From positions 1 through 8,064 of the forward strand of contig JAHWLC010000042.1 in the NCBI GenBank assembly GCA_019347585.1: a DNA stretch of 8,064 nucleotides. The letters are read 5' to 3'. Below are positions 1-6,614 of the stretch, piece after piece. The number at the start of each line of letters is the position of its first letter. Positions within the stretch are counted from its first letter, which is position 1. A program made the position numbers and the translations under genes. This DNA is from Actinomycetota bacterium. Lineage in GTDB: Bacteria; Actinomycetota; Acidimicrobiia; Spongiisociales; ZC4RG35. The notes beneath the pieces are model-generated. The model was not told where the DNA came from and ran no database searches. It worked only from the letters and a program-made list of their open reading frames with translations.

Positions 1-2
1 TG

Positions 3-587
3 CGCGACGTCGTCGGCGTGAGCACCGAGGTGGTCTGGCATCGCGATCATGAGCTTCCGGCGGTGGATCTCGTCGCGATCCCGGGCGGCTTTTCGTACGG
101 CGACTACCTCCGCACCGGCGCCATCGCCGCCACGAGCCCGATCCTCGCCGCCGTTCGCCGGCACGCCGAAGCGGGGGGCTATGTGCTGGGCGTCTGCAAC
201 GGATTTCAGATCCTCTGCGAGGCCGGTCTCCTCCCCGGAGCGTTGATCGCCAACCGTGACCTCTCCTTCATCTGCCGCTTCGTCGACCTCGAGGTGGTAG
301 ACGCCGGCACCATCCTCACCAGCGGGATCGACCCGGGAACCCGGATCCGCATCCCGCTCAACTCCTACGAGGGCAACTGGGTCGATCCCAGCGGCTCGGG
401 CCGCGTGATCATGCGCTACCTCGAGGACCCGAACGGGTCGCAGGACCGAGCCGCCGCCGTGGCCAGCGAGACGGGGAATGTGGTCGGGATCATGCCCCAC
501 CCCGAGCGAGGAAGTGACGACCTGCTCGGTTCGGCAGACGGGCTCTTGCTCCTGGAGAGCTTCCTCGGCTCTCTGGTCCGGGCATGA
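3..587 (+). CDS. purQ: Phosphoribosylformylglycinamidine synthase glutaminase subunit PurQ (5'-truncated)
   Basis: This is the glutamine amidotransferase subunit of FGAM synthase. It hydrolyses glutamine and passes ammonia to PurL for the fourth step of de novo purine synthesis in the cytosol. The first part of the gene lies before the window: the frame is open from base 3, and the GTG at 18 is an internal Val codon, because the preceding residues (RDVVG) continue the domain and the beta-strand expected of a complete PurQ is missing. About 194 residues are visible, against roughly 220-230 in the family. Class I amidotransferase hallmarks are present: [11 protein letters not shown] near the start, the nucleophile Cys in GVCNGFQIL (codon 195-197), and the catalytic His and Glu in MPHPER (codons 498-500 and 504-506). 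The TGA stop overlaps the purL ATG in an ATGA, which suggests translational coupling and equal dosage. Identity is secure; only the true start is unseen. Confidence 0.96.
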   Translation, partial: RDVVGVSTEVVWHRDHELPAVDLVAIPGGFSYGDYLRTGAIAATSPILAAVRRHAEAGGYVLGVCNGFQILCEAGLLPGALIANRDLSFICRFVDLEVVDAGTILTSGIDPGTRIRIPLNSYEGNWVDPSGSGRVIMRYLEDPNGSQDRAAAVASETGNVVGIMPHPERGSDDLLGSADGLLLLESFLGSLVRA

Positions 588-2731
588 CCACCGCCACCGA
601 GCCGGCACACCGGCTCCTGGGGATGACCGACGAGGAGTTCGAGTCGGTGGTCGGCATCCTGGGCCGGGAGCCGCGACCGGCAGAGCTCGCGATGTACTCG
701 GTGATGTGGTCCGAGCACTGCTCGTACAAATCCTCCCGCGGGCACCTGCGCCGATTCCCCAGCGAGGCTCCCTGGGTGGTGGTGGGGCCCGGTGAGAACG
801 CCGGCGTGGTCGACATCGGAGACGGCTGGCTTGCGGCGCTGCGCATCGAGAGCCACAACCATCCCTCCTTCGTAGAGCCCTACCAGGGAGCGGCGACCGG
901 GGTGGGCGGCATCCTCCGCGACGTCTTCACGATGGGGGCCCGCCCCATAGCTCTTTGGGACCAGATCCGATTCGGCCCGCTCGACGACGCGCAGAACCGG
1001 TATCTGTTCAACGGCGTCGTCTCCGGCATCGCCGGGTACGGCAACGCGGTCGGAGTCCCCACCGTGGGCGGCGAGGTCGAGTTCGACCCGTGTTACGGAT
1101 CGAACCCCCTGGTCAATGTGATGTGCCTCGGCATCCTCCGCTCCGACCAGCTGGTCCTCGGCACCGCCGGCGAGCCGGGCACGGTCGCCATCCTCCTGGG
1201 ACGGGCCACCGGGCGCGACGGCATAGGTGGCGCATCGGTCCTCGCCTCGGCCTCCTTCGACGAGGAGTCGGGCGAGAAGCGCCCCAGCGTCCAGGTGGGC
1301 GATCCGTTCGCTGAGAAGAAGCTGATCGAGGCCTGTCTCGAGCTCTACGAGAAGGGGCTGGTGGTGGGGGTCCAGGATCTGGGTGCGGCCGGCCTCTCCT
1401 GCGCCACCTCGGAGCCCGCGGGCAGGGCAGGCGTGGGCCTGGAAGTGAACCTCGATGCCGTACACACCCGGGAGCCGGGGATGACCGCACCCGAGCTGCT
1501 CATGTCGGAGTCCCAGGAGCGGATGATGGCCTTCGTCATGCCCGAGAAGGTGAGCGAAGTCCTGGCAGTGGCCGACAAATGGGAGGTCGAATCGGCGGTC
1601 ATCGGCGAGGTGAACCGGGGAGACACCCTCACCGTGAGACACAACGGCGAGATCGTGGCCGAAGTCCCGGCAGCGTCCCTCGCCGAGGACGCCCCTGTCT
1701 ACGAGCGCCCGTTCGCCCGCCCCGAGTGGCTCGACGAGGTTCAAGGGCGCGTCTTCGACGGATCCTCCCTCGACGTCGCACAGACTCTCCTCGATCTTCT
1801 CTCGGACCCCGCCATCGGGTCCTCCGCCTGGGTTCATGAGCAGTACGACCACATGCTGTTCCTCAACACGGTGGTCGGCCCCGGGTCTGACGGGACCCTG
1901 CTCCGCCTCAAGGGAACCAACAAGGCTCTGGCGGTCTCCACCGACGGCAACGGCAGGTTGTGCTACCTCGACCCCCGACGCGGGTCGGCCCGTCTCGTCT
2001 ACGAAGCCGCCCTCAATGTGGCCGTGGTGGGGGCCCGGCCTCTGGCCGTGGTGGACAACCTCAACTTCGGCAATCCGGAGAAGCCGTCGGTCATGTGGCA
2101 GTTCGTGATGTCGGTGGAAGGGATCTCGGAGGCGTGCGAAGTCCTCGGGATCCCCGTGGTCGGCGGGAACGTCTCCTTCTACAACGAGAGCGACGGAAAC
2201 GACATCCATCCCACGCCCGTGGTGGGCCTGCTCGGCCTGGCCGATCCCGCGCCTGTCGACCCGCCCCGTCTCAGCCGGGCGGCGGAGGGAATGGAGGTCT
2301 GGCTGATCGGGCCGGAGGCGACGCCCAACCTGGCCGGCTCGGCGGTGCAGCGGCTTGCCGGCGAGCTCGGTGGCCTCCCCACGGCACCCGACCCGGCATC
2401 GGCCAGAACCGTCATCGGACTCGCCGTCGAGATGGCACAGCACGTCCCGGTGCTCCACGACGTCTCCGACGGCGGCGTTGCCGTCGCCCTCGCCGAGATC
2501 TGCATCGCCTCGGGTATAGGCGCAACAGTCGACGTAGAGCAGCCGTTCGGTGAAGATCCGCACCGCTTCCTGGCCCTCGCCGCGCCGGGTGTGGTCTCGG
2601 CCAAAGACGGCCCGACGCGGAGGATCGGCTCGGTCGGTGGCGACAGGATCGAGATCAACGGCGCCCGGGCCCCGCTGGCGGACGCCGCCGAGGCGTGGCG
2701 GCAGGCGATCCCGCGGGCGCTGGCGGGCTGA
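584..2731 (+). CDS. purL: Phosphoribosylformylglycinamidine synthase subunit PurL (small, multi-subunit type)
   Basis: This is the synthetase subunit that converts FGAR, ATP and PurQ-derived ammonia to FGAM. At 715 residues it is the short PurL that works with separate PurQ and PurS, not the ~1300-residue fused form. The N-terminal block [12 protein letters not shown] (residues 41-52) carries the conserved His45. IESHNHPS (88-95) and [12 protein letters not shown] (102-113) form the first ATP/substrate region, and [15 protein letters not shown] (263-277) and MSESQERM (307-314) follow. The second half repeats the PurM-like fold with [14 protein letters not shown] (443-456), [13 protein letters not shown] (489-501), [11 protein letters not shown] (525-535) and [15 protein letters not shown] (624-638). 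The ATG at 584 is fixed by the ATGA overlap with purQ; no clear Shine-Dalgarno precedes it, so coupling is likely. Near the C-terminus, the stretch between GEDPHRF and RRIGSVGG looks about a dozen residues shorter than I expect for the family. Confidence 0.97.
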   Translation: MTTATEPAHRLLGMTDEEFESVVGILGREPRPAELAMYSVMWSEHCSYKSSRGHLRRFPSEAPWVVVGPGENAGVVDIGDGWLAALRIESHNHPSFVEPYQGAATGVGGILRDVFTMGARPIALWDQIRFGPLDDAQNRYLFNGVVSGIAGYGNAVGVPTVGGEVEFDPCYGSNPLVNVMCLGILRSDQLVLGTAGEPGTVAILLGRATGRDGIGGASVLASASFDEESGEKRPSVQVGDPFAEKKLIEACLELYEKGLVVGVQDLGAAGLSCATSEPAGRAGVGLEVNLDAVHTREPGMTAPELLMSESQERMMAFVMPEKVSEVLAVADKWEVESAVIGEVNRGDTLTVRHNGEIVAEVPAASLAEDAPVYERPFARPEWLDEVQGRVFDGSSLDVAQTLLDLLSDPAIGSSAWVHEQYDHMLFLNTVVGPGSDGTLLRLKGTNKALAVSTDGNGRLCYLDPRRGSARLVYEAALNVAVVGARPLAVVDNLNFGNPEKPSVMWQFVMSVEGISEACEVLGIPVVGGNVSFYNESDGNDIHPTPVVGLLGLADPAPVDPPRLSRAAEGMEVWLIGPEATPNLAGSAVQRLAGELGGLPTAPDPASARTVIGLAVEMAQHVPVLHDVSDGGVAVALAEICIASGIGATVDVEQPFGEDPHRFLALAAPGVVSAKDGPTRRIGSVGGDRIEINGARAPLADAAEAWRQAIPRALAG

Positions 2732-2734
2732 CCG

Positions 2735-2744
2735 GCCCTACCAT
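2735..2744 (+). promoter_or_regulatory. Candidate -10 box (TACCAT) for leaderless transcription of the phosphofructokinase gene
   Basis: The 20-bp gap between purL and pfk contains GCCCTACCAT. Its last six bases (2739-2744) match the actinobacterial -10 pattern TANNNT and end 7 nt before the ATG at 2752. That spacing would place the first transcribed base at or next to the start codon. No recognisable -35 hexamer lies 16-19 nt upstream. The only purine-rich bases before the ATG (GAGAG) touch the start codon, too close for a normal ribosome binding site. The same ten bases recur before purF. This is a pattern match only. Confidence 0.4.
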
Positions 2745-2751
2745 CCGAGAG

Positions 2752-3873
2752 ATGACTCGAGCCATCGGAGTGCTCACCGCCGGCGGCGACAGTCCCGGGC
2801 TCAACGCAGCCATACGCGCGGTGGGCAAATCGGCGCAGCGGGCGCACGGCATGGAGGTGATCGGCTTTCTCGACGGCTTCCTCGGGCTCGCCCGGCGGCG
2901 GTTCGTCCGGCTCCACTCCGAGGACTTGTCCGGGATCCTCACCCGGGGCGGCACCGTCCTCGGCACCAGCAGGGCAAAGGTCCACAAGATGGATCTGGGC
3001 GACGGGGAGAGCCGGGACATGCGCCAGGAGATCGCCCGGGTGGTCGAAGGCCTGGAGCTCGAAGCGGTGGTCTGCCTCGGAGGTGACGGGACCGCAAAGA
3101 ACGCATACAAGCTCTCCGAGGCGGGGGTGCCGGTGCTCACCCTGCCCAAGACGATCGACAACGACGTGGCGGGGACCGACGTCACCTTCGGGTTCGACAC
3201 CGCCCTCGGGATCGCCACCGACGCCATCGACCGTCTCCACTCCACCGCCCACAGCCACCATCGGATCATGGTGGTGGAGGTGATGGGTCACAAGGTCGGC
3301 TGGCTCGCTCTCGGCGCCGGGCTCGCCGCCGGAGCAGACGTCATCCTCATCCCGGAGATTCCCTACGACATCGAGAGCGTTGCCTCCTCGATCGAGGAGC
3401 GGAAGGCGGGCGGCAGCACCTTCTCCATCGTCGCGGTCGCAGAGGGGGCGATCTCACGTCAGGACGCGGGCCGGAGAGAGCGGCTCCTCGCCGAGATGAA
3501 GGAGGAGACGGGCGAGCGAAGACGCGAGGTGAAACAGAGGCTGAAGGACCTCGATCGGACCAGGGTGGGCGGGACCACCACCCTGGCCTCGCGTCTCACC
3601 GAGCTCACCGGGCTGGAGTCGCGAGTCACCATCCTCGGCCACGTGCAGCGAGGCGGGACCCCGTCGCCCGCCGACCGGCTCCTCGCCACCCAACTCGGAG
3701 CGGCTGCCACCGACTTCATCGCCGAAGGGGTGCACGGGGTTCTGGTCGCGGCCCGGGACGGCAACGCCGAGGCGATCCCCCTGAAAAAGGTGGCGGGGAA
3801 GATCAAGCACGTCCCCCTGGACCATCCCTGGGTGGCCTCCACCCGAGCCCTGGGCATCGCCCTGGGTGACTGA
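2752..3873 (+). CDS. 6-phosphofructokinase, group III (mixed-substrate) type
   Basis: This enzyme phosphorylates fructose 6-phosphate to fructose 1,6-bisphosphate in the cytosol, the committing step of glycolysis. The ATG at 2752 gives 373 residues starting [16 protein letters not shown]; the upstream GTG at 2695 would add 19 residues that overlap purL and match nothing in the family. Visible motifs are GGDSPG (11-16, nucleotide loop), GGDGT (110-114), PKTIDNDV (132-139, catalytic Asp136), the substrate Arg171, [10 protein letters not shown] (175-184), and [12 protein letters not shown] (291-302) with Arg291, His297 and Arg300. Gly113 is the residue typical of ATP enzymes and Lys133 the one typical of PPi enzymes. 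This G/K pair marks the group III PFKs, so the phosphoryl donor cannot be read with certainty; ATP is more likely. A highly charged segment (about 234-271) interrupts the domain. The gene may have its own leaderless promoter, although read-through from purL is possible. Confidence 0.93.
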   Translation: MTRAIGVLTAGGDSPGLNAAIRAVGKSAQRAHGMEVIGFLDGFLGLARRRFVRLHSEDLSGILTRGGTVLGTSRAKVHKMDLGDGESRDMRQEIARVVEGLELEAVVCLGGDGTAKNAYKLSEAGVPVLTLPKTIDNDVAGTDVTFGFDTALGIATDAIDRLHSTAHSHHRIMVVEVMGHKVGWLALGAGLAAGADVILIPEIPYDIESVASSIEERKAGGSTFSIVAVAEGAISRQDAGRRERLLAEMKEETGERRREVKQRLKDLDRTRVGGTTTLASRLTELTGLESRVTILGHVQRGGTPSPADRLLATQLGAAATDFIAEGVHGVLVAARDGNAEAIPLKKVAGKIKHVPLDHPWVASTRALGIALGD

Positions 3874-3935
3874 GCCCGGGGAGGCGGTGGGGCGCCATTC
3901 CCGCCGATGGCAGGGGCCCACCGGACGAGCCGGGA

Positions 3936-3960
3936 GCAGGCAGCGGGTTTGGCTGCCAGC
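3936..3960 (+). other. Hairpin-forming inverted repeat in the pfk-dsbA gap
   Basis: The arms GCAGGCAGC (3936-3944) and GCTGCCAGC (3952-3960) pair over nine positions with a single central A/A mismatch around a 7-nt loop. The site lies 62 bp after the pfk stop and 40 bp before the next start. No run of T follows, so it does not look like a standard Rho-independent terminator. It could still end or slow transcription from pfk, or act in the 3' part of its message. Random GC-rich sequence forms such stems fairly often, so confidence is low. I see nothing else convincing in the 127-bp gap apart from this and the promoter-like box. Confidence 0.28.
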
Positions 3961-3987
3961 GCCGGCCGGAAACTCGGCTCGAGGCCA

Positions 3988-3993
3988 TAAGGT
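3988..3993 (+). promoter_or_regulatory. Candidate -10 box (TAAGGT) for leaderless transcription of the DsbA-family gene
   Basis: TAAGGT fits the TANNNT -10 pattern and ends 7 nt before the ATG at 4001, the same spacing seen before pfk. It lies in the only sizeable gap of the window, where a promoter is most expected. An alternative reading is that AAGG (3989-3992) acts as a weak ribosome binding site 8 nt from the ATG, which would need a transcript starting further upstream. No clear -35 element is visible. Confidence 0.4.
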
Positions 3994-4000
3994 ATGGGAC

Positions 4001-4636
4001 ATGGCGTCAGCCGTGACCAAACTCGTATACGTCGGAGACCCGATGTGCTCCTGGTGCTGGGGCTTCGCGCCCGAGATCGAGGCGCTCGCCGAGGACCACC
4101 CGGTCGAGGTGGTCGTGGGCGGGCTCCGGCCGGGGCCGATGGCCCAAGAGCTGGACGACCGGCTGGCCGGCTCCCTCCGCCATCACTGGGTCGAGGTCGC
4201 AGAGCGCACCGGCCAGCCCTTCGACCCGTCCTTCCTCGACCGTCGTGACGGCTGGGTGTACGACACAGAGCCCGCCGCGATCGCAGTGACCACGTTTCGC
4301 CTCCTCCACCCTGATCTCTCGCTCGACTACTTCACCGTGGTGCAACGGGCCTTCTACGCCGCAGGGCGCGACGTCACCGAGTTCCCGGTCCTCGCCGATC
4401 TTGCCTCCGACTTCGAGGTGGACCCCACCACGTTCGGCGCCTCCCTCGACACCGAAGAGGCCAAGCAGAGGGCTTGGGATGACTTCGCCCGTGCCCGGAA
4501 CTGGGGCATATCCGGATTTCCCACATTGGTGGGAGAGCTGGGCGACGGTCGACTCGCCCTGCTGGCACGGGGCTGGGCCGAGGCGGAGTCGGTCCGGGCC
4601 CGGATCGCCTCACTCGACGAGGCCCTGGCGGGTTGA
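4001..4636 (+). CDS. Cytosolic DsbA-family (COG3531-like) thioredoxin-fold CxxC protein
   Basis: This is a thioredoxin-fold protein of 211 residues, probably a thiol-disulfide oxidoreductase or isomerase; its substrate is not deducible. The N-terminus runs straight into the first beta-strand (KLVYVGDPM) and the active-site motif CSWC (Cys16, Cys19) in the DPMCSWCWGF context typical of COG3531, the FrnE-related branch of the DsbA family. A helical insertion follows (about 45-165). The conserved cis-proline loop is GISGFPTLV, with Pro174. There is no signal peptide or membrane segment, so it should act in the cytosol, unlike classical periplasmic DsbA. I chose the ATG at 4001 because the frame upstream to GTG 3866 encodes a non-conserved stretch overlapping pfk. 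Its TGA overlaps the TTG start of the next gene, suggesting coupled expression with the carbonic-anhydrase-like protein. A 2-hydroxychromene-2-carboxylate isomerase-like role is less likely because both cysteines are present. Confidence 0.85.
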   Translation: MASAVTKLVYVGDPMCSWCWGFAPEIEALAEDHPVEVVVGGLRPGPMAQELDDRLAGSLRHHWVEVAERTGQPFDPSFLDRRDGWVYDTEPAAIAVTTFRLLHPDLSLDYFTVVQRAFYAAGRDVTEFPVLADLASDFEVDPTTFGASLDTEEAKQRAWDDFARARNWGISGFPTLVGELGDGRLALLARGWAEAESVRARIASLDEALAG

Positions 4637-5154
4637 GGCCGCCACACATCCCCTCTCCGGACATCGCTCCCAGCGCGGTCCTCGCCCCCGGCAGCCAAAT
4701 CCGCGGCCAGGTCCGCATCGGCGCCCACGTCTTCGTCCTTTTCGGGGCGGTGATACGCGCCGAGTTGGATCGCGTCGAGATCGGCAGGGAGAGCAACGTA
4801 CAGGACAACGCCGTCCTCCACTGCGACGAGGGCATCCCGTGTCTGGTGGGCGAGAGGGTCACCATCGGCCACTCGGCCGTGATCCACGGATCTGTCGTGG
4901 GTGACCGGGCCCTGATCGGGATCGGGGCCAGGGCCCTGAACGGCAGCATCATCGGGGAAGGAGCCTGGCTGGCCTCCGGATCGGTGCTCGCCGAGGGCAA
5001 GGAGGTGCCGAAGTGGACCCTGGCCATGGGGGTGCCCGCCCGACCCGTCCGCGAGCTCACCGAAGACGAGATCGCCCACGCCGACGCGGGTGTGCAGCAC
5101 TATCTGGAGCTGGCGGCGAGATATCGAGAGATCTTCGCCGTGGCCGCACCCTGA
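4633..5154 (+). CDS. Gamma-carbonic-anhydrase-like left-handed beta-helix protein
   Basis: This 173-residue hexapeptide-repeat protein belongs to the gamma carbonic anhydrase / YrdA-PaaY group; such proteins form trimers and bind metal at subunit interfaces. Repeats start at IAPSAVLAPGSQIRGQVRIGAH (about 11-32) and continue to about 135, followed by a C-terminal helix (141-168) that packs on the helix. The three zinc-ligand histidines are present: His63 in VQDNAVLH, and His80 and His85 in TIGHSAVIHG. Gln57-Asp58 and Arg42 match active-site residues of the archaeal enzyme Cam. Glu44 stands where Cam has Asp61, and the acidic loop carrying Cam's proposed proton-shuttle Glu is absent, as in most YrdA-like proteins. 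CO2 hydration is therefore possible but unproven. No ATG or GTG gives the complete N-terminus; the TTG at 4633, inside a TTGA overlap with the previous stop, does. GAGG at 4619-4622 is a weak ribosome binding site. Confidence 0.88.
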   Translation: MRPPHIPSPDIAPSAVLAPGSQIRGQVRIGAHVFVLFGAVIRAELDRVEIGRESNVQDNAVLHCDEGIPCLVGERVTIGHSAVIHGSVVGDRALIGIGARALNGSIIGEGAWLASGSVLAEGKEVPKWTLAMGVPARPVRELTEDEIAHADAGVQHYLELAARYREIFAVAAP

Positions 5155-5166
5155 TCGTGCAGCATC

Positions 5167-5176
5167 GCCCTACCAT
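5167..5176 (+). promoter_or_regulatory. Candidate -10 box (TACCAT) for leaderless transcription of purF
   Basis: The 28-bp gap before purF contains GCCCTACCAT, identical over ten bases to the site before pfk. TACCAT (5171-5176) matches TANNNT and ends 6 nt before the GTG at 5183. The sequence between them, GGGAGG, looks like a ribosome binding site but touches the GTG with no spacer, so it cannot serve that start normally. This favours leaderless initiation. No convincing -35 element is seen. The evidence is pattern and spacing only. Confidence 0.42.
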
Positions 5177-5182
5177 GGGAGG

Positions 5183-6613
5183 GTGCCCGAGGAGGCCCAC
5201 AACGACAGCGTCGAAGCCCCCGGCGAGGCCTGCGGCGTCTTCGCCGCCTACTCCCCGAACCAGAGAGTGTCCCACCTCATCTACTTCGGGCTGTTCGCCC
5301 TGCAGCATCGCGGCCAGGAATCGGCGGGGATCGCCACCTCGGACGGCGAGACCGTCACCGTGTACAAGGACCTCGGGCTGGTCGCCCAGGTCTTCGACGA
5401 GCCTGCCCTCGCCGGTCTCGACGGGCACCTCGGCATCGGCCACACCAGATACTCCACCACCGGATCGAACAGCTGGGCCAACGCGCAACCGGCGCATCGC
5501 CAGGTGGGCAACACCAGTGTGGCGTTGGGGCACAACGGCAATCTGACCAACACCGCCGAGCTCGCCGGGATGCTCGGCATCTCCTCGGCGACCACGGATT
5601 CCGATCTGATGGCGGAAGGGCTGAGTCGGGCCATCGACGACGAACGCTCCGACGCCCGAGGCTTGGAGATGGCGATCACGAAAGTCGCCCCCACCTGGAA
5701 GGGCGCATTCTCCGTGGTGATCATGGACCAGGGCCGCATCGTCGGTCTTCGCGATCCGCAGGGATTCCGACCGCTCTGCCTCGGCTCCATCCCCGGCGGC
5801 GGTTGGGCCCTGTCCTCCGAGTCGGCGGCGCTCGACCTGGTCGGGGCCAGGTTCGTACGCGAAGTCGCCCCCGGTGAGATGGTGGTCATCGACGCCAACG
5901 GGATACGGAGCCACTACCCGTTCCCCAGCACCCAGCCCGGCCTGTGCCTGTTCGAGTTCGTGTACTTCGCCCGACCCGACAGCCGCATGTACGGGATGGG
6001 GATCCATGCAGCTCGCCGGAAGATGGGCCAGATCCTCTCCGAGGAGCATCCTGCCGAGGCCGACGTGGTGGTCCCCGTGCCCGAGTCCGGTATCCCGGCA
6101 GCCCAGGGCTTCGCCACCGCGAGCGGGATTCCTTACGCCGACGGGCTGGTCAAGAACCGCTATGTGGGCCGCACCTTCATCGAGCCCACCCAGGGCCTGC
6201 GCGATCAGGGGATTCGTCTCAAGCTCAACCCGATCCCGGAGAACCTCTCGGGGCGACGGGTGGTACTGGTCGACGACTCCATCGTCCGGGGGTCGACCAC
6301 CCGCCAGCTGGTGGCCATGTTGCGCCAGGTCGGGGCGGTAGAGGTCCACCTCCGGGTGTCTTCGCCGCCGTACCGCTGGCCCTGTTTCTACGGAATGGAC
6401 ACCTCTGATCGCTCCACGCTCATCGCCGCTCATCTCGAAGTCGATGAGATCCGGGAGCATCTCGGCGCCGACTCACTGGGCTATCTCTCCCTCGAAGGCC
6501 TCCTCGAGGCCACCGGAGTGGCAGACGCCGGGTTCTGCACGGCGTGCCTGTCCGGCGATTACCCCACCGACATCCCCGAGATCTCCGACAAGTTCCAGCT
6601 CGAACGGTCCTGA
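5183..6613 (+). CDS. purF: Amidophosphoribosyltransferase PurF (Fe-S, propeptide type)
   Basis: This enzyme catalyses the first committed step of purine synthesis: PRPP plus glutamine gives 5-phosphoribosylamine. From the GTG at 5183 it has 476 residues. The first 16 form a propeptide, and Cys17 in GEACGVF becomes the N-terminal nucleophile after self-cleavage, as in Bacillus subtilis PurF. The Ntn glutaminase domain shows LQHRGQESAG (40-49), GHTRYSTTGS (86-95) and NGNLTN (118-123). The phosphoribosyltransferase domain has the PRPP loop VLVDDSIVRGST (361-372). Four cysteines, Cys255, Cys401, Cys452 and Cys455 (the last two in FCTAC), match the ligands of the 4Fe-4S cluster that makes the Bacillus enzyme oxygen-labile. 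The open frame reaches back into the preceding gene to 5090, but that part is unlike the family. purM follows after 1 nt. Feedback control by purine nucleotides is known for the family; no nearby operator is visible. Confidence 0.97.
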   Translation: MPEEAHNDSVEAPGEACGVFAAYSPNQRVSHLIYFGLFALQHRGQESAGIATSDGETVTVYKDLGLVAQVFDEPALAGLDGHLGIGHTRYSTTGSNSWANAQPAHRQVGNTSVALGHNGNLTNTAELAGMLGISSATTDSDLMAEGLSRAIDDERSDARGLEMAITKVAPTWKGAFSVVIMDQGRIVGLRDPQGFRPLCLGSIPGGGWALSSESAALDLVGARFVREVAPGEMVVIDANGIRSHYPFPSTQPGLCLFEFVYFARPDSRMYGMGIHAARRKMGQILSEEHPAEADVVVPVPESGIPAAQGFATASGIPYADGLVKNRYVGRTFIEPTQGLRDQGIRLKLNPIPENLSGRRVVLVDDSIVRGSTTRQLVAMLRQVGAVEVHLRVSSPPYRWPCFYGMDTSDRSTLIAAHLEVDEIREHLGADSLGYLSLEGLLEATGVADAGFCTACLSGDYPTDIPEISDKFQLERS

Positions 6614-6614
6614 G

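Noticed and set aside
18..20. GTG at 18 as the purQ start
   Set aside because: The frame is open to the left edge and the residues before it fit the PurQ domain. Starting here would remove the first beta-strand and helix.
416..2563. A 715-codon open frame on the minus strand opposite purL, by chance the same length as PurL
   Set aside because: Its translation is rich in Arg, Gly, His and Asp with no recognisable domain, and it mirrors the codon bias of purL. Long antisense frames are expected opposite G/C-biased genes.
2695..2751. GTG at 2695 as the phosphofructokinase start
   Set aside because: It would overlap purL by 37 bases and add 19 unconserved residues before the canonical PFK N-terminus.
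3866..4000. N-terminal extension of the DsbA-family protein from GTG 3866
   Set aside because: The 45 extra residues are Arg/Gly/Pro-rich, resemble no signal peptide or family region, and overlap pfk. The conserved fold begins just after the ATG at 4001.
2717..4636. Similar gene ends: purL and the DsbA-family gene both finish with ALAG and nearly the same bases (CTGGCGGGYTGA)
   Set aside because: A match this short, at codons for common residues, is easily explained by chance and codon bias. No longer repeat surrounds it.
5057..6460. A 467-codon minus-strand frame opposite purF, and similar ones at 6420-7427, 2179-3291 and 7424-8041
   Set aside because: All lie fully antisense to confidently identified genes, have compositionally biased translations and show no family motifs.
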